From contig NZ_WVHL01000005.1 in the NCBI RefSeq assembly GCF_009861525.1, forward strand, positions 62,001 to 126,000: DNA of 64,000 nucleotides, read 5' to 3'. The translations under genes and the position numbers were made by a program. Positions 48,759 through 59,318 of the stretch are shown piece by piece (position 1 is the stretch's first letter; each line of letters begins with the position of its first letter). The notes beneath the pieces were generated by a model. It made no database searches, had not been told where the DNA came from, and was given only the letters and a program-made list of their open reading frames with translations. Source of the DNA: Pseudomonas sp. LD120 (lineage in GTDB: Bacteria > Pseudomonadota > Gammaproteobacteria > Pseudomonadales > Pseudomonadaceae).

Positions 48759-49709
48759 ATGATGCGCATCGTCTTTGCCGGCACCCCCGAATTCGCCGCT
48801 GAACACCTCAAGGCCCTGCTCGACAGCCCTTACCAGATCGTCGCGGTCTACACCCAACCGGATCGTCCGGCCGGACGCGGGCAGAAGCTGATGCCCAGCC
48901 CGGTCAAGCAACTGGCCCTGGAACACAACATTCCCGTACTGCAGCCGCCGACCCTGCGCAACGCCGAGGCCCAGGCCGAACTGGCGGCGCTCAAGCCGGA
49001 CCTGATGGTGGTAGTGGCCTACGGCCTGATCCTGCCGCAGGGGGTGCTGGATATTCCGCGCCTGGGTTGCATCAACAGTCACGCCTCGCTGCTGCCACGC
49101 TGGCGCGGGGCGGCGCCGATCCAGCGCGCCGTGGAGGCCGGTGATGCACAAAGCGGCGTGACCGTGATGCGCATGGAGGCCGGTCTGGATACCGGACCGA
49201 TGCTGCTCAAGGTCAGCACCCCGATCAGTGCAGATGACACCGGCGGCAGCCTGCACGACCGTTTGGCCGAGATGGGCCCGCCAGCGGTGCTGCAAGCCAT
49301 CGAAGGCCTGGCCGCCGGCACCCTGCAAGACGAAGTCCAGGACGACAGCCTGGCCACCTACGCCCACAAGCTGAACAAGGACGAAGCGCGCATCGACTGG
49401 AGCCGCCCTGCCGTGGAGCTGGAGCGCCTGGTACGGGCCTTCAACCCCTGGCCGATCGGCCACAGCACCCTGAATGGCGAAGCCCTGAAAGTCTTGGCCG
49501 CGACCCTGGCCGAAGGCCAGGGCATCCCGGGGGAAATCCTCGGCGCCAGCAAGGACGGCTTGCTCGTCGCCTGTGGTGAACAGGCGCTGTGCCTGACCCG
49601 CTTGCAACTGCCCGGCGGCAAGGCGCTGAACTTCAGCGACCTGTTCAACAGCCGTCGCGAGAAATTCGCCCTCGGCACCGTCCTCGGCCAGACGGCGGAC
49701 GCCCAATGA
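48759..49709 (+). CDS. fmt: Methionyl-tRNA formyltransferase
   Basis: The 316-residue enzyme transfers formyl from 10-formyl-THF to initiator Met-tRNA. Family features are [19 protein letters not shown], the catalytic Asn-His segment [22 protein letters not shown], and DTGPMLL. The C-terminal OB-like tRNA-binding domain runs from about residue 205. Two adjacent ATG codons (48759, 48762) are possible starts. The stop overlaps the rsmB start (ATGA). Confidence 0.96.
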   Translation: MMRIVFAGTPEFAAEHLKALLDSPYQIVAVYTQPDRPAGRGQKLMPSPVKQLALEHNIPVLQPPTLRNAEAQAELAALKPDLMVVVAYGLILPQGVLDIPRLGCINSHASLLPRWRGAAPIQRAVEAGDAQSGVTVMRMEAGLDTGPMLLKVSTPISADDTGGSLHDRLAEMGPPAVLQAIEGLAAGTLQDEVQDDSLATYAHKLNKDEARIDWSRPAVELERLVRAFNPWPIGHSTLNGEALKVLAATLAEGQGIPGEILGASKDGLLVACGEQALCLTRLQLPGGKALNFSDLFNSRREKFALGTVLGQTADAQ

Positions 49710-51031
49710 ACCCGCGCCTGGCCGCCGCCAAGGCGCTGACCGCGGTACTCAACGGCAAGGCCTCGCTCAACAGCTCGCTGCCGACCCAGCTGGACAAAGT
49801 CGAAGACCGCGATCGCGGCTTCACCCAGGACCTGGCCTTTGGCACCGCGCGCTGGCAGCCACGTCTGTCGGCACTGGCGGCCAAGCTGCTGCAAAAGCCG
49901 TTCAAGGCCGCCGATGCCGATGTCGAGGCACTGTTGCTGGTGGGGCTTTATCAACTGCTCTACACCCGGGTGCCGGCCCACGCCGCCATCGGTGAAACCG
50001 TGGGGTGCGCCGACAAACTGAAAAAACCCTGGGCCAAGGCCTTGCTCAATGCGGTGCTGCGCCGCGCCCAGCGCGAAAGCGAGGCCCTGCTGACTGAGCT
50101 GGAACGCGACCCGGTAGTGCGTACCGCGCACCCACGCTGGTTGCAAAAATCCCTCAAGGCCTTCTGGCCCGAGCAGTGGGAAGCCATCTGCGCTGCCAAC
50201 AACGCCCACCCGCCGATGATCCTGCGGGTCAATCGCCGGCATCATTCGCGGGACGCTTACCTCCAGTTGCTGGCCGAGGCTGGCGTGACGGCCAAGGCTT
50301 GCGTCTACAGCCAGGACGCTATCGTTCTCGACGAAGCCGGCGATGTGCGCAGCCTGCCGGGCTTTGCCGAAGGCTGGATCAGCGTGCAGGACGAAGCCGC
50401 ACAACTGGCCGCCGACCTGCTGGAGCTGGCGCCGGGACAACGGGTGCTGGACGCCTGCTGCGCCCCGGGCGGCAAGACCTGCCACATCCTCGAAGTGCAA
50501 CCGGCCCTGGCCGGCGTGGTAGCGGTGGACCTGGAAGCCAAGCGCTTGGTGCGGGTGCGGGAAAACCTCGACCGCTTGGGGCTCGATGCCCAGTTGATCG
50601 CCGCCGATGGCCGCGACACCCAAACCTGGTGGGACGGCAAGCCGTTCCAACGCATTCTGCTGGACGCGCCGTGCTCGGCCACCGGGGTGATCCGCCGTCA
50701 CCCAGACATCAAGCTGACTCGTCAGCCCGACGACATCGCGGCCCTGGCGCAGTTGCAAGGCGAACTGCTGGACGCCCTGTGGCAAACCCTGGAGGTGGGC
50801 GGCATCCTGCTCTACGCCACCTGCTCGACCTTGCCCACCGAGAACACCGAGGTTATCGAGGCGTTCCTGACCCGTACCCCAGGCGCTCGTGAATTGGACA
50901 TCGGCGGCCAACTGGGGCAGCCTGCGGCCGGCATCAAGCAGCCCCACGGGCGCCAACTGCTGGCGCAAGAAGGCGGCCACGACGGTTTCTACTACGCCAA
51001 GCTGATCAAGATCGCCGCAACTCGCGGCTAA
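49706..51031 (+). CDS. rsmB: 16S rRNA (cytosine-967-C5)-methyltransferase RsmB
   Basis: The 441-residue SAM-dependent enzyme has an N-terminal NusB-like RNA-binding domain (~1-140), a linker, and a methyltransferase domain. The SAM loop is [13 protein letters not shown], the first catalytic cysteine motif [17 protein letters not shown], and the nucleophile Cys lies in [11 protein letters not shown]. It modifies C967 of 16S rRNA. The ATG overlaps the fmt stop, and trkA follows 22 bp later, suggesting one transcript. Confidence 0.96.
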   Translation: MNPRLAAAKALTAVLNGKASLNSSLPTQLDKVEDRDRGFTQDLAFGTARWQPRLSALAAKLLQKPFKAADADVEALLLVGLYQLLYTRVPAHAAIGETVGCADKLKKPWAKALLNAVLRRAQRESEALLTELERDPVVRTAHPRWLQKSLKAFWPEQWEAICAANNAHPPMILRVNRRHHSRDAYLQLLAEAGVTAKACVYSQDAIVLDEAGDVRSLPGFAEGWISVQDEAAQLAADLLELAPGQRVLDACCAPGGKTCHILEVQPALAGVVAVDLEAKRLVRVRENLDRLGLDAQLIAADGRDTQTWWDGKPFQRILLDAPCSATGVIRRHPDIKLTRQPDDIAALAQLQGELLDALWQTLEVGGILLYATCSTLPTENTEVIEAFLTRTPGARELDIGGQLGQPAAGIKQPHGRQLLAQEGGHDGFYYAKLIKIAATRG

Positions 51032-51053
51032 ACGGTTTTTAGGGAGTGACTGG

Positions 51054-52427
51054 ATGAAAATCATCATCCTCGGTGCCGGGCAAGTGGGCGGCACACTGGC
51101 CGAACACCTGGCCAGCGAAGCCAACGATATCACCGTGGTGGACACCGACGGCGAGCGTCTGCGCGACCTCGGCGATCGCCTGGACATCCGCACCGTGCAA
51201 GGCCGTGGCTCCTTTCCCACGGTGCTGCGCCAGGCCGGCGCCGACGACGCCGACATGCTGGTGGCGGTGACCAACAGCGACGAAACCAACATGGTCGCCT
51301 GCCAGGTCGCCCACACCCTGTTCCACACCCCGACCAAGATCGCCCGGGTGCGCGAAGCCGCCTACCTGACCCGTGCCGGCCTGTTCGACAACGACGCGAT
51401 CCCGGTGGATGTGCTGATCAGCCCCGAACAGGTGGTGACCAACTACATCAAGCGCTTGATCGAACACCCCGGTGCCCTGCAGGTCATCGACTTCGCCGAA
51501 GGCAAGGCCCAGTTGGTGGCCGTCAAGGCTTACTACGGTGGTCCGCTGGTGGGGCAGCAATTGCGCCAACTGCGCGAGCACATGCCCAACGTCGACACCC
51601 GAGTGGCGGCGATCTTCCGTCGTGACCGGCCGATCATGCCCAAGGGCGATACGGTCATCGAGGCTGACGACGAAGTGTTCTTCATCGCCGCCAAGGCGCA
51701 CATCCGCGCGGTGATGAGCGAGATGCGCCGTCTCGAGGAGTCCTACAAGCGCATCGTCATCGCCGGAGGCGGGCAAATCGGTGAACGCCTGGCCGAGGCC
51801 ATCGAAAGCCGCTACCAAGTGAAGATCATCGAGATGAGCCCGGCCCGCTGCCGTTATCTATCCGACACCCTGGACAGCACCGTGGTACTGCAGGGCAGCG
51901 CCTCGGACCGTGACCTGCTGCTGGAAGAAAACATCGCCGACGCCGACATCTTCCTGGCCCTGACCAACGACGACGAAGCCAACATCATGTCCTCGCTGCT
52001 GGCCAAGCGGCTGGGGGCGAAGAAGGTGATGACCATCATCAACAACCCGGCTTATGTCGACCTGATTCAGGGCGGCGACATCGACATCGCCATCAGCCCG
52101 CAGTTGGCCACCATCGGCACCCTTTTGACCCACGTGCGACGCGGCGACATCGTCAGCGTCCACTCCTTGCGTCGGGGCGCGGCTGAAGCCATCGAAGCCA
52201 TCGCCCACGGCGACGCCAAGTCGAGCAAGGTCATTGACCGCGCCATCGGGAACATCGACCTGCCGCCGGGGACCACTATCGGCGCGATCATTCGCGATGA
52301 AGAAGTACTGATTGCCCACGACGATACGGTGATCGAAGCCGGCGACCACGTGATCCTGTTCCTTGTGGATAAGAAGTACATCCGCGATGTGGAAAAACTG
52401 TTCCACGTGGGCCTGAGCTTCTTCTGA
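51054..52427 (+). CDS. trkA: Trk potassium uptake NAD-binding regulator TrkA
   Basis: The 457-residue peripheral membrane protein has two tandem RCK units, each with a Rossmann NAD-binding domain ([17 protein letters not shown] at residue 2; [17 protein letters not shown] at about residue 234) and a TrkA_C domain. It gates the TrkH/TrkG potassium channels. Length agrees with E. coli TrkA (458). No trkH gene adjoins it. A TAGGGAG site precedes the ATG. Confidence 0.97.
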   Translation: MKIIILGAGQVGGTLAEHLASEANDITVVDTDGERLRDLGDRLDIRTVQGRGSFPTVLRQAGADDADMLVAVTNSDETNMVACQVAHTLFHTPTKIARVREAAYLTRAGLFDNDAIPVDVLISPEQVVTNYIKRLIEHPGALQVIDFAEGKAQLVAVKAYYGGPLVGQQLRQLREHMPNVDTRVAAIFRRDRPIMPKGDTVIEADDEVFFIAAKAHIRAVMSEMRRLEESYKRIVIAGGGQIGERLAEAIESRYQVKIIEMSPARCRYLSDTLDSTVVLQGSASDRDLLLEENIADADIFLALTNDDEANIMSSLLAKRLGAKKVMTIINNPAYVDLIQGGDIDIAISPQLATIGTLLTHVRRGDIVSVHSLRRGAAEAIEAIAHGDAKSSKVIDRAIGNIDLPPGTTIGAIIRDEEVLIAHDDTVIEAGDHVILFLVDKKYIRDVEKLFHVGLSFF

Positions 52428-52531
52428 GCCCATAGTGCGTTGCCGAAGGCGGCCTGCTGTTAAGGTCCCTGAAAAACCGGCGGGCCTTACCGCAGCGGCA
52501 GCGACCACAAAAGTCCACAGGAGTGACACCG

Positions 52532-52849
52532 ATGCTTGAATCGCTGGAGAAAATGCTCGCCAAGGGTGTGGATAACGCCCTGCTGCGCTTCGGCCTGGGC
52601 AAGGGATATCTGGATCAGGGCGAGTACGCCAAGGCTGCCGAGCACCTGCAACACTGCGTGAGTTTCGATCCCAAGTATTCAGCGGCCTGGAAGCTGCTGG
52701 GCAAGGCCTGCCAGGGACAGGGCGACCCGGCGGCAGCGCGTCAGGCCTGGGAACAGGGCCTGGAAGCGGCCCGGGGGCATGGCGACAAACAGGCAGAAAA
52801 GGAAATGACCGTGTTCCTGAAAAAACTCGACCGCCAGTCTCAAGGCTGA
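52532..52849 (+). CDS. TPR-repeat protein, small
   Basis: A 105-residue soluble protein with about two tetratricopeptide units: ALLRFGLGKGYLDQGEYAKAAEHLQHCVSFDP and AAWKLLGKACQGQGDPAAARQAWEQGLEAA. It is conserved near trkA in pseudomonads (the P. aeruginosa neighbour PA0015 by memory). TPRs mediate protein contacts; no partner is evident. The ATG at 52532 has CAGGAG nine bases upstream, better than the GTG at 52523. Confidence 0.87.
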   Translation: MLESLEKMLAKGVDNALLRFGLGKGYLDQGEYAKAAEHLQHCVSFDPKYSAAWKLLGKACQGQGDPAAARQAWEQGLEAARGHGDKQAEKEMTVFLKKLDRQSQG

Positions 52850-52863
52850 CCCCACCCATCCTC

Positions 52864-53012
52864 TGTAGCCGCTGCCGCAGGCTGCGAACGAGCTGGGCGG
52901 CACTCCGACGCAGCGCTCGCTAGCTCTGAAGACCAACACAGGCTCGACAAGAGATCGCCAAGCAAGGCCCTTCGGTTCTTTTCGCAGCCTCGCGGGCTCG
53001 GCAGCGGCTACA
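52864..53012. repeat. REPIN-like inverted pair, long spacer
   Basis: TGTAGCCGCTGCCGCAGGCT(GCGA) at the left is mirrored by TTCGCAGCC...CGGCAGCGGCTACA at the right, about 150 bp overall. It is the same class as at 11543-11634. It lies between the convergent TPR and PilZ genes. Confidence 0.75.
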
Positions 53013-53021
53013 CGGTGTAAT

Positions 53022-53261
53022 TCACAGGTAGCGCAGGGCGATGCCTTCCGCGTCCGCCTGGACCACTTCCATGCGCACCCTGGGCGCCGCCGCCGGCAAG
53101 CCCTGCACCTGGCCATAGACCACCGCGCCCTTGGGCAATTGCGCCAGGGCTGGGCTTTGCACATAGACGCCGCAGGCCGTCAGATTGCGCGTCTGTCCCA
53201 GGCATTCGCCAAAGCTTTCGTGCTGAATCTTGATACGAAACGACTTGCGGTGATCGGACAT
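53022..53261 (-). CDS. PilZ-domain protein (single-domain)
   Basis: A 79-residue protein that is essentially one PilZ domain. RKSFRIKIQ provides the Arg-x3-Arg-like c-di-GMP loop, reduced here to RKSFRI, and NLTACGVYVQS resembles the D/N-x-S-x-x-G motif with Ala in place of Ser. Whether it binds c-di-GMP is therefore uncertain. A paired DnaA-box sequence lies upstream between this gene and lpxL. Confidence 0.85.
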   Translation of the reverse strand: MSDHRKSFRIKIQHESFGECLGQTRNLTACGVYVQSPALAQLPKGAVVYGQVQGLPAAAPRVRMEVVQADAEGIALRYL

Positions 53262-53285
53262 TTTCAGCGCCCTCGTTCAATGTGC

Positions 53286-53316
53286 TGTGGATAACTGCTC
53301 GCGGGGATTATCCACA
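53286..53316. other. Two oppositely oriented DnaA-box 9-mers
   Basis: TGTGGATAA (53286-53294) and TTATCCACA (53308-53316) form an inverted pair with 13 bp between, in the gap between the PilZ gene and lpxL. This is the densest local arrangement of such sites in the window. Confidence 0.75.
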
Positions 53317-53332
53317 GACCGTGCCAACCTTG

Positions 53333-54220
53333 TCAGTACCAGCGCGCCTCACCCGGCGGGCGCTTCTTGAAGCGTTTCATGCTCCACATGTACTGGCTCG
53401 GGTACGCCCCGACATACCGTTCGACCACCTTGCTCATGGCCGCACAGGAGGTTTCGGTGTCGGTGCTGTACATGTCGTCCGGGGCCGCTTCGAGGATCAC
53501 CTTGTAGCCCGAGCCGTTGGGCAGGCGCAGGGCATGGAGGAACACGCCCACCGCCTTGCCGCCGGCCAACATGTTCGGCACGAACTTGCTGGTCAGGGCC
53601 TGGGTGGCGAAGAAGGGCACGAAGATCCCGGCGGATTCAGCCGGTTCCGGATCGGCGGGAATCCCCACTGCACCGCCTTTGCGCACTTCTTTGATGACGC
53701 TGAGAATGCCTTCCTTGGTGGAGGCTGCCACGCGGTTGCCCAGTTGCACTCGCTGCTTGCGCAGCAGTTCGTCCACCGCCTTGAGCTTGGGCGGACGATA
53801 GAAAATGATCGGCTTGCACTGACTGCAGTAGAAGTGGTTGAGCACTTCCCAGTTGCCCAGGTGGCTGGTGATGCCGACCACGCCCTTGCCCGAGGCCAGG
53901 GCGTCCTTGAGCACCTCAAGGCCCTCGACTTCGCGCACCAGGGCGAGGGAGCGCTGCGCCGGCCAGATCCAGGCGCAGGCGCTTTCGGTCAGCGACTTGC
54001 CGATGTCTTTCAGGCTCTGGCCCACCAGGCGCTCGCGCTCGGCGGGGTCCATCTGTGGAAAACACTTGGCCAGGTTGATACGCACCACGTCGCGGGAACG
54101 GTTGGGGGTTTTCCACATGATCCAGCCGATGGCCGCGCCGACCGCCTGCACCGCGCGCCAGGGCAACAGGGCAAACAACCGCAGAGCGCCCACCAGCAGG
54201 GCGCCTTTGAACTTATCCAC
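53333..54220 (-). CDS. Lysophospholipid/lipid A acyltransferase (LpxL/HtrB family)
   Basis: The 295-residue inner-membrane protein belongs to the late lipid A acyltransferases. The catalytic H-x4-E motif is ITSHLGNWEVLN (near residue 124), with FYRPPK and the GVFLHALRL segment downstream. The P. aeruginosa orthologue near PA0011 is an HtrB/LpxL-type secondary acyltransferase (recalled). It adds a secondary acyl chain to lipid A; chain and position cannot be told from sequence. The start is GTG (MDKFKGALLVG) after CAGGAG, and a DnaA-box 9-mer overlaps the first codons. Confidence 0.92.
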   Translation of the reverse strand: MDKFKGALLVGALRLFALLPWRAVQAVGAAIGWIMWKTPNRSRDVVRINLAKCFPQMDPAERERLVGQSLKDIGKSLTESACAWIWPAQRSLALVREVEGLEVLKDALASGKGVVGITSHLGNWEVLNHFYCSQCKPIIFYRPPKLKAVDELLRKQRVQLGNRVAASTKEGILSVIKEVRKGGAVGIPADPEPAESAGIFVPFFATQALTSKFVPNMLAGGKAVGVFLHALRLPNGSGYKVILEAAPDDMYSTDTETSCAAMSKVVERYVGAYPSQYMWSMKRFKKRPPGEARWY

Positions 54221-54264
54221 AAATGACTCCTGATCTGTCGGTCATGAAGCGTGTCGCGAGCCGG

Positions 54265-54828
54265 CTATTCTAACCGCGGGTTGGCGAGGATGGCGTAGCG
54301 ATCACAGTCGCGGGTGTGATCCATGACCATGCCCGAGGCTTGCATCAGCGCATAACAGATGGTCGGGCCGACAAAAGTGAAGCCGGCTTTGACCAGAGCG
54401 CGGCTCATGGCTTCGGCCTCCGGGGTCACCGCCGGGACTTCGCTGCGGTCGTTGAAGTGATTGATCTTCGGCACGCCACCAACGAAGGACCAGAGAAAGG
54501 CCACCGGGTCTTCCAGCTCCAGCCAGGCCCGGGCATTGCGCCGGGCGGCGTTGAGCTTGAGGCGGTTGCGGATGATGCCCGGATCCTGCATCAGGTCTTC
54601 GATCTCGGCGTCGCTCATCTGCGCCACGCGCTGCACATCGAAGCCGAACAGCACCTGGCGATAGCGCTCGCGCTTCTTCAGCACGGTGATCCAGGACAAG
54701 CCGGCCTGGAACCCTTCGAGCAATAACAACTCGAACAGACGCTGCCCATCGCGCAGCGGCACGCCCCACTCCTGATCGTGATAAGCCATGTACAGCGGAT
54801 CGTCGGAACACCAAAAGCAGCGTGGCAT
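54265..54828 (-). CDS. tag: DNA-3-methyladenine glycosylase I
   Basis: The 187-residue base-excision-repair enzyme removes 3-methyladenine. The zinc site that closes the fold is visible at both ends: RCFWCSDDPLYMAYHDQEWG and MDHTRDCDRY. The helix-hairpin-helix DNA contact lies in LMQDPGIIRNRLKLNAARRNA, and the base pocket around SWITVLKKRERYRQV. The ATG at 54828 begins the family N-terminus MPRCFWCSDDP; longer upstream frames are antisense to glyQ. It diverges from glyQ. Confidence 0.95.
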   Translation of the reverse strand: MPRCFWCSDDPLYMAYHDQEWGVPLRDGQRLFELLLLEGFQAGLSWITVLKKRERYRQVLFGFDVQRVAQMSDAEIEDLMQDPGIIRNRLKLNAARRNARAWLELEDPVAFLWSFVGGVPKINHFNDRSEVPAVTPEAEAMSRALVKAGFTFVGPTICYALMQASGMVMDHTRDCDRYAILANPRLE

Positions 54829-54863
54829 AAGGCTCCAGGGGGCGTGCGCAGGATTGAATCGGG

Positions 54864-54869
54864 TATACT
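54864..54869 (+). promoter_or_regulatory. Candidate -10 of the glyQS promoter
   Basis: TATACT in the context GGGTATACTCC lies 40 bp upstream of the glyQ GTG in the short tag-glyQ divergent gap. No good -35 hexamer is placed 16-18 bp upstream, so this is a partial match. Confidence 0.4.
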
Positions 54870-54909
54870 CCCGCTCCTTAAATCGCAGCCCAAGTAACAG
54901 GTGAATTTC

Positions 54910-55863
54910 GTGAGCCAGCCTACGCCAGCCGTGCGTACCTTCCAAGACTTGATCCTCGCCCTCCAGCAGTACTGGGCCGAGCAAGGTTGTGTGGTACTTC
55001 AGCCCTACGATATGGAAGTAGGCGCCGGCACTTTCCACACCGCTACATTCCTGCGGGCCATCGGCCCGGAAACCTGGAACGCCGCTTATGTGCAGCCCAG
55101 TCGTCGCCCGACTGACGGCCGCTACGGCGAAAACCCCAACCGCCTGCAGCACTACTATCAGTTCCAGGTGGTGTTGAAGCCCAACCCGGAGAACTTCCAG
55201 GAGCTGTACCTGGGTTCCCTGAAGCACGTGGGCCTGGACCCGCTGGTGCACGACATCCGTTTCGTCGAGGACAACTGGGAATCGCCGACCCTGGGCGCCT
55301 GGGGCCTGGGCTGGGAAGTCTGGCTCAACGGCATGGAAGTGACTCAGTTCACCTACTTCCAGCAGGCCGGTGGCATCGAGTGCTACCCGGTGACCGGCGA
55401 AATCACTTATGGCCTGGAACGCCTGGCCATGTACCTGCAGGGCGTGGACTCGGTGTACGACCTGGTCTGGGCCGACGGCCCGTTCGGCAAGGTCACCTAT
55501 GGCGATGTGTTCCACCAGAACGAAGTGGAGCAGTCGACCTACAACTTCGAACACGCCAACGTCGAAAAGCTGTTCGAACTGTTCGATTTCTACGAAAGCG
55601 AAGCCAAGCGCCTGATCGAGCTGGATCAGCCGCTGCCGTTGCCGAGCTATGAAATGGTGTTGAAGGCCTCCCATACCTTCAACCTGCTGGATGCCCGCCG
55701 TGCCATCTCGGTCACCGCGCGCCAGCAATATATTCTGCGTGTCCGCACCCTGGCGCGTTCCGTTGCGCAAGCCTACCTGCTGGCCCGTGCCAAGCTGGGC
55801 TTCCCGATGGCGACCCCGGATCTGCGTGATGAAGTGTTGGCTAAGCTGGAGGCGGCACAATGA
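54910..55863 (+). CDS. glyQ: Glycyl-tRNA synthetase alpha subunit
   Basis: The 317-residue class II aminoacyl-tRNA synthetase subunit carries the catalytic core of the alpha2-beta2 enzyme that charges tRNA-Gly. Family blocks are [45 protein letters not shown], and [15 protein letters not shown] chose the GTG at 54910 ([12 protein letters not shown]), with AGGTG seven bases upstream; the GTG at 54901 adds three residues. The stop overlaps the glyS start (ATGA). Confidence 0.96.
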   Translation: MSQPTPAVRTFQDLILALQQYWAEQGCVVLQPYDMEVGAGTFHTATFLRAIGPETWNAAYVQPSRRPTDGRYGENPNRLQHYYQFQVVLKPNPENFQELYLGSLKHVGLDPLVHDIRFVEDNWESPTLGAWGLGWEVWLNGMEVTQFTYFQQAGGIECYPVTGEITYGLERLAMYLQGVDSVYDLVWADGPFGKVTYGDVFHQNEVEQSTYNFEHANVEKLFELFDFYESEAKRLIELDQPLPLPSYEMVLKASHTFNLLDARRAISVTARQQYILRVRTLARSVAQAYLLARAKLGFPMATPDLRDEVLAKLEAAQ

Positions 55864-57914
55864 GTGCGCAAGATTTTCTGGTTGAACTGGGCACTGAAGA
55901 ACTGCCACCCAAAGCCCTGAACACCCTGGCCGAAGCCTTCCTGGCCGGCATCGAGAAAGGCCTGCAGAGCGCCGGCCTGAGCTTTCAGGCCAAGCATGTG
56001 TACGCCGCGCCACGGCGCCTGGCGGTGCTGATCACTCAGCTGGCCACCCAGCAGCCGGATCGCAGCATCAACCTCGACGGCCCGCCACGCCAAGCGGCGT
56101 TCGACGCTGAAGGCAACCCGACCCAGGCGGCCCTGGGCTTTGCCAAGAAGTGCGGCGTCGACCTCAGCGAGATCGACCAGAGTGGCCCGAAACTGCGCTA
56201 CAGCCAGAGTATCAAGGGCAAACCGACCGCCAGCCTGCTGCCGACCATCGTCGAAGACTCGCTGAACGACCTGCCGATTCCCAAGCGCATGCGCTGGGCC
56301 GCGCGCAAGGAAGAGTTCGTGCGTCCGACCCAATGGCTGGTGATGCTGCTGGGTGACGACGTCATCGACTGCACCATCCTCGCCCAGAAGGCCGGCCGCG
56401 ACTCCCGTGGTCACCGCTTCCACCACCCGCAAAGCGTGCGCATCACTTCGCCGGCCAACTACCTCAACGACCTGCGGGCCGCCTATGTGTTGGCCGACGC
56501 CAATGAGCGCCGTGAGCTCATCAGCAAGCGCACCGCGGAACTGGCGACCCTGCAAGAAGGCACGGCAATCGTCCCGGCAGACCTGCTGGATGAGGTCACC
56601 GCCCTGGTGGAATGGCCAGTGCCGCTGGTGTGCTCATTCGAGGAGCGTTTCCTCGACGTGCCGCAAGAAGCCCTGATCACCACCATGCAGGACAACCAGA
56701 AGTACTTCTGCCTGCTGGACGTTGATGGCAAGCTGCTGCCGCGCTTCATCACCGTGGCCAACATTGAAAGCAAGGACCCGCGCCAGATCATCGAGGGCAA
56801 CGAGAAAGTCGTGCGCCCGCGCCTGACCGACGCCGAGTTCTTCTTCAAGCAGGACAAGAAGCAGAAGCTCGAAGACTTCAACCTGCGTCTGCAGAACGTG
56901 GTCTTCCAGGAAAAACTCGGCAGCGTCTACGACAAAGCCGAGCGCATTGCCAAGCTGGCCGCGTTCATCGCCCCGCGCATCGGTGGCGACGCCCAGCGCG
57001 CAGCCCGCGCCGGCATCCTCTCCAAGTGCGACCTGGCCACCGAGATGGTCGGCGAGTTCCCTGAGATGCAAGGCATCGCCGGTTACTACTACGCCGTCAA
57101 TGACGGCGAGCCGCAAGACGTGGCCCTGGCCCTGAACGAGCAGTACATGCCACGTGGCGCCGGTGCCGAACTGCCCAGCACCATCACCGGTGCTGCGGTG
57201 GCCATCGCCGACAAGCTGGACACCCTGGTGGGGATCTTCGGCATCGGCATGCTGCCCACTGGCAGCAAAGACCCCTACGCACTGCGTCGTGCGGCCCTGG
57301 GTGTACTGCGGATTCTGATCGAGAAGAAGTTCGACCTCGACCTGAACGACGCCGTGGCCTTCGCCGTCAGCGCCTTCGGCAGCAAGGTCAAGGCCGCCGG
57401 CCTGGCCGATCAGGTGTTGGAGTTCGTCTTCGACCGGCTGCGTGCCCGTTACGAAGACGAAGGCGTGGATGTCGCCACCTACCTGTCGGTCCGCGCCCTG
57501 AAGCCGGGCTCGGCCCTGGACTTCGACCAGCGCGTGCAAGCCGTGCAAGCGTTCCGCAAGTTGCCGGAAGCCGCTGCCCTGGCCGCCGTGAACAAGCGCG
57601 TGTCGAACCTGTTGAGCAAGGTCGAAGGCAATGTGCCGACCACCGTCGAAGCCAAGTACTTCGACAACGCCAACGAGTTCTCTCTGTATTCGGCGATCCA
57701 GCAAGCGGACCAGGCAGTGCAGCCGATGGCCGCCGCTCGTCAATACAGCGAAACCCTGGCCCGCCTGGCTGCCCTGCGCGAACCGGTGGACGCCTTCTTC
57801 GAGGCGGTGATGGTCAATGCCGAGGACGCCAATGTACGGGCCAACCGCTATGCGCTGCTGGCGCGCCTGCGCGGGCTGTTCCTGGGCGTGGCCGACATTT
57901 CGGTGTTGAGCTGA
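55860..57914 (+). CDS. glyS: Glycyl-tRNA synthetase beta subunit
   Basis: The 684-residue beta subunit begins [20 protein letters not shown], as in all bacterial GlyS proteins. It carries the long N-terminal B3/4-like region, an HD-like domain and a C-terminal anticodon-binding domain (~570-684, ending [21 protein letters not shown]). It binds tRNA for the alpha subunit. It is coupled to glyQ by a 4-bp overlap and followed by gmhB 17 bp later. Confidence 0.97.
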   Translation: MSAQDFLVELGTEELPPKALNTLAEAFLAGIEKGLQSAGLSFQAKHVYAAPRRLAVLITQLATQQPDRSINLDGPPRQAAFDAEGNPTQAALGFAKKCGVDLSEIDQSGPKLRYSQSIKGKPTASLLPTIVEDSLNDLPIPKRMRWAARKEEFVRPTQWLVMLLGDDVIDCTILAQKAGRDSRGHRFHHPQSVRITSPANYLNDLRAAYVLADANERRELISKRTAELATLQEGTAIVPADLLDEVTALVEWPVPLVCSFEERFLDVPQEALITTMQDNQKYFCLLDVDGKLLPRFITVANIESKDPRQIIEGNEKVVRPRLTDAEFFFKQDKKQKLEDFNLRLQNVVFQEKLGSVYDKAERIAKLAAFIAPRIGGDAQRAARAGILSKCDLATEMVGEFPEMQGIAGYYYAVNDGEPQDVALALNEQYMPRGAGAELPSTITGAAVAIADKLDTLVGIFGIGMLPTGSKDPYALRRAALGVLRILIEKKFDLDLNDAVAFAVSAFGSKVKAAGLADQVLEFVFDRLRARYEDEGVDVATYLSVRALKPGSALDFDQRVQAVQAFRKLPEAAALAAVNKRVSNLLSKVEGNVPTTVEAKYFDNANEFSLYSAIQQADQAVQPMAAARQYSETLARLAALREPVDAFFEAVMVNAEDANVRANRYALLARLRGLFLGVADISVLS

Positions 57915-57931
57915 TCAAGTAGGGAATGGCT

Positions 57932-58465
57932 GTGAAACTGTTGATACTCGATCGTGACGGGGTGATCAATCACGACTCCGATGCCTACATCAAATCGGTG
58001 CAGGAGTGGATTCCACTTCCCGGCTCGATCGAAGCCATCGCGCAGTTGAGCAAGGCCGGCTGGACAGTGGCAATCGCCACCAACCAGTCCGGCATTGCTC
58101 GCGGCTACTACGATCTGGCCACCCTCGAGGCCATGCACGCGCGCCTGCGCGAGTTGGTGGCGGAGCAGGGTGGCGAGGTCGGGCTGATCGTCTATTGTCC
58201 TCACGGTCCCGACGAAGGGTGCGCCTGCCGCAAACCGAAACCGGGCATGCTGCAAACCATCGCCGAACATTACCAGGCAGATCTGAGCGGTCTATGGTTT
58301 GTCGGTGACAGCCTCGGTGACCTGGAAGCCGCAAAAGCCGTCGACTCTCAGCCAGTATTGGTAAAGACCGGGAAAGGCGAAAAGACTCTGGGGAAAACCC
58401 TACCGGTAGGCACCTTGATTTTTGATGACCTGGCGGCCGTTGCCGCTGAACTTATCCACAATTAG
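57932..58465 (+). CDS. gmhB: D-glycero-beta-D-manno-heptose-1,7-bisphosphate 7-phosphatase
   Basis: The 177-residue HAD phosphatase removes the C7 phosphate from heptose bisphosphate in LPS core synthesis. Motif I is LDRDGVINHDSD, motif II ATNQSG, and the zinc-binding Cys/His loop YCPHGPDEGCACRKPKPGM is diagnostic of GmhB. Motif IV is GDSLGDLEAA. GTG 57932 (MKLLILDRDGVIN) has AGGG at good spacing and fits the family; the ATG at 57926 would add two residues. Downstream is the plsC-like gene. Confidence 0.94.
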   Translation: MKLLILDRDGVINHDSDAYIKSVQEWIPLPGSIEAIAQLSKAGWTVAIATNQSGIARGYYDLATLEAMHARLRELVAEQGGEVGLIVYCPHGPDEGCACRKPKPGMLQTIAEHYQADLSGLWFVGDSLGDLEAAKAVDSQPVLVKTGKGEKTLGKTLPVGTLIFDDLAAVAAELIHN

Positions 58466-58547
58466 GCCTCTTCTGGCATCCTGCCCAAGGACTGTTCGGG
58501 AGAGCGCTTTTTAACAGGCGGGCATGCCCGCAATGGTAAACGCCGCT

Positions 58548-59318
58548 ATGTCGATCCTGCAGGCCATCAGAACCTTTTTCTTTTACCTGCTGCTGGGCAC
58601 CAGTTCCTTGCTGTGGTGCTCCTTGAGCTTTTTTATCGCGCCGTTTCTGCCGTTCAAGGCGCGCTATCGCTTTATCAATGTCTACTGGTGTCGCTGCGCG
58701 CTGTGGCTGACCAAGGTGTTTTTGAATATTCATGTGCAAGTGAAGGGGGCTGAAAACGTTCCCGAGCGGCCCTGCGTGATCGTCTCCAACCACCAAAGCA
58801 CCTGGGAAACGTTCTTTCTCTCTGCCTACTTCGAGCCCCTGAGCCAAGTGCTCAAGCGCGAGCTGCTGTATGTGCCGTTCTTTGGCTGGGCAATGGCCAT
58901 GCTGCGGCCCATCGCAATCGATCGGGACAACCCCAAGGCCGCCCTCAAGCAAGTGGCGAGCAAGGGCGACGAGCTGCTCCGGGACAATGTCTGGGTGCTG
59001 ATTTTCCCAGAGGGCACCCGCGTGCCATACGGCACGGTCGGTAAGTTTTCCCGCAGCGGCAGTGCCCTGGCGGTGAACGCCGATCTGCCGGTGCTGCCGA
59101 TCGCCCACAATGCCGGCAAGTTCTGGCCGAAGACCGGCTGGGCCAAGCGCCCCGGCACCATCACTGTAACCATTGGCGCGCCGATGTACGCCGAGGGCAG
59201 CGGTCCACGGGCAATCGCCGAGCTCAATGACCGCGTAGCCGCCTGGAACGAACAGGCCCAGCGGGATATGGGCTCATTGCCCGCAGCGGCCACCTCCACG
59301 GAGCAAGTGGCCGTTTGA
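58548..59318 (+). CDS. plsC: 1-acyl-sn-glycerol-3-phosphate acyltransferase
   Basis: The 256-residue inner-membrane protein has the PlsC motifs NHQSTWE (H-x4-E) near residue 84 and FPEGTR near residue 160. A hydrophobic N-terminal helix (FFFYLLLGTSSLLWCSLSFFIAPFL) is also present. It acylates lysophosphatidic acid to phosphatidic acid. In P. aeruginosa the gene at this place, next to gyrB, was called lptA (recalled). ATG 58548 (MSILQAIRTFFF) matches relatives; ATG codons at 58524 and 58533 are in frame and 58524 has AGG upstream, so the start is uncertain. Confidence 0.92.
   Translation: MSILQAIRTFFFYLLLGTSSLLWCSLSFFIAPFLPFKARYRFINVYWCRCALWLTKVFLNIHVQVKGAENVPERPCVIVSNHQSTWETFFLSAYFEPLSQVLKRELLYVPFFGWAMAMLRPIAIDRDNPKAALKQVASKGDELLRDNVWVLIFPEGTRVPYGTVGKFSRSGSALAVNADLPVLPIAHNAGKFWPKTGWAKRPGTITVTIGAPMYAEGSGPRAIAELNDRVAAWNEQAQRDMGSLPAAATSTEQVAV

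Noticed and set aside
54829..56013. 582-codon minus frame extending tag upstream
   Set aside because: It is antisense to glyQ and glyS; Tag starts at MPRCFWC as in the family.
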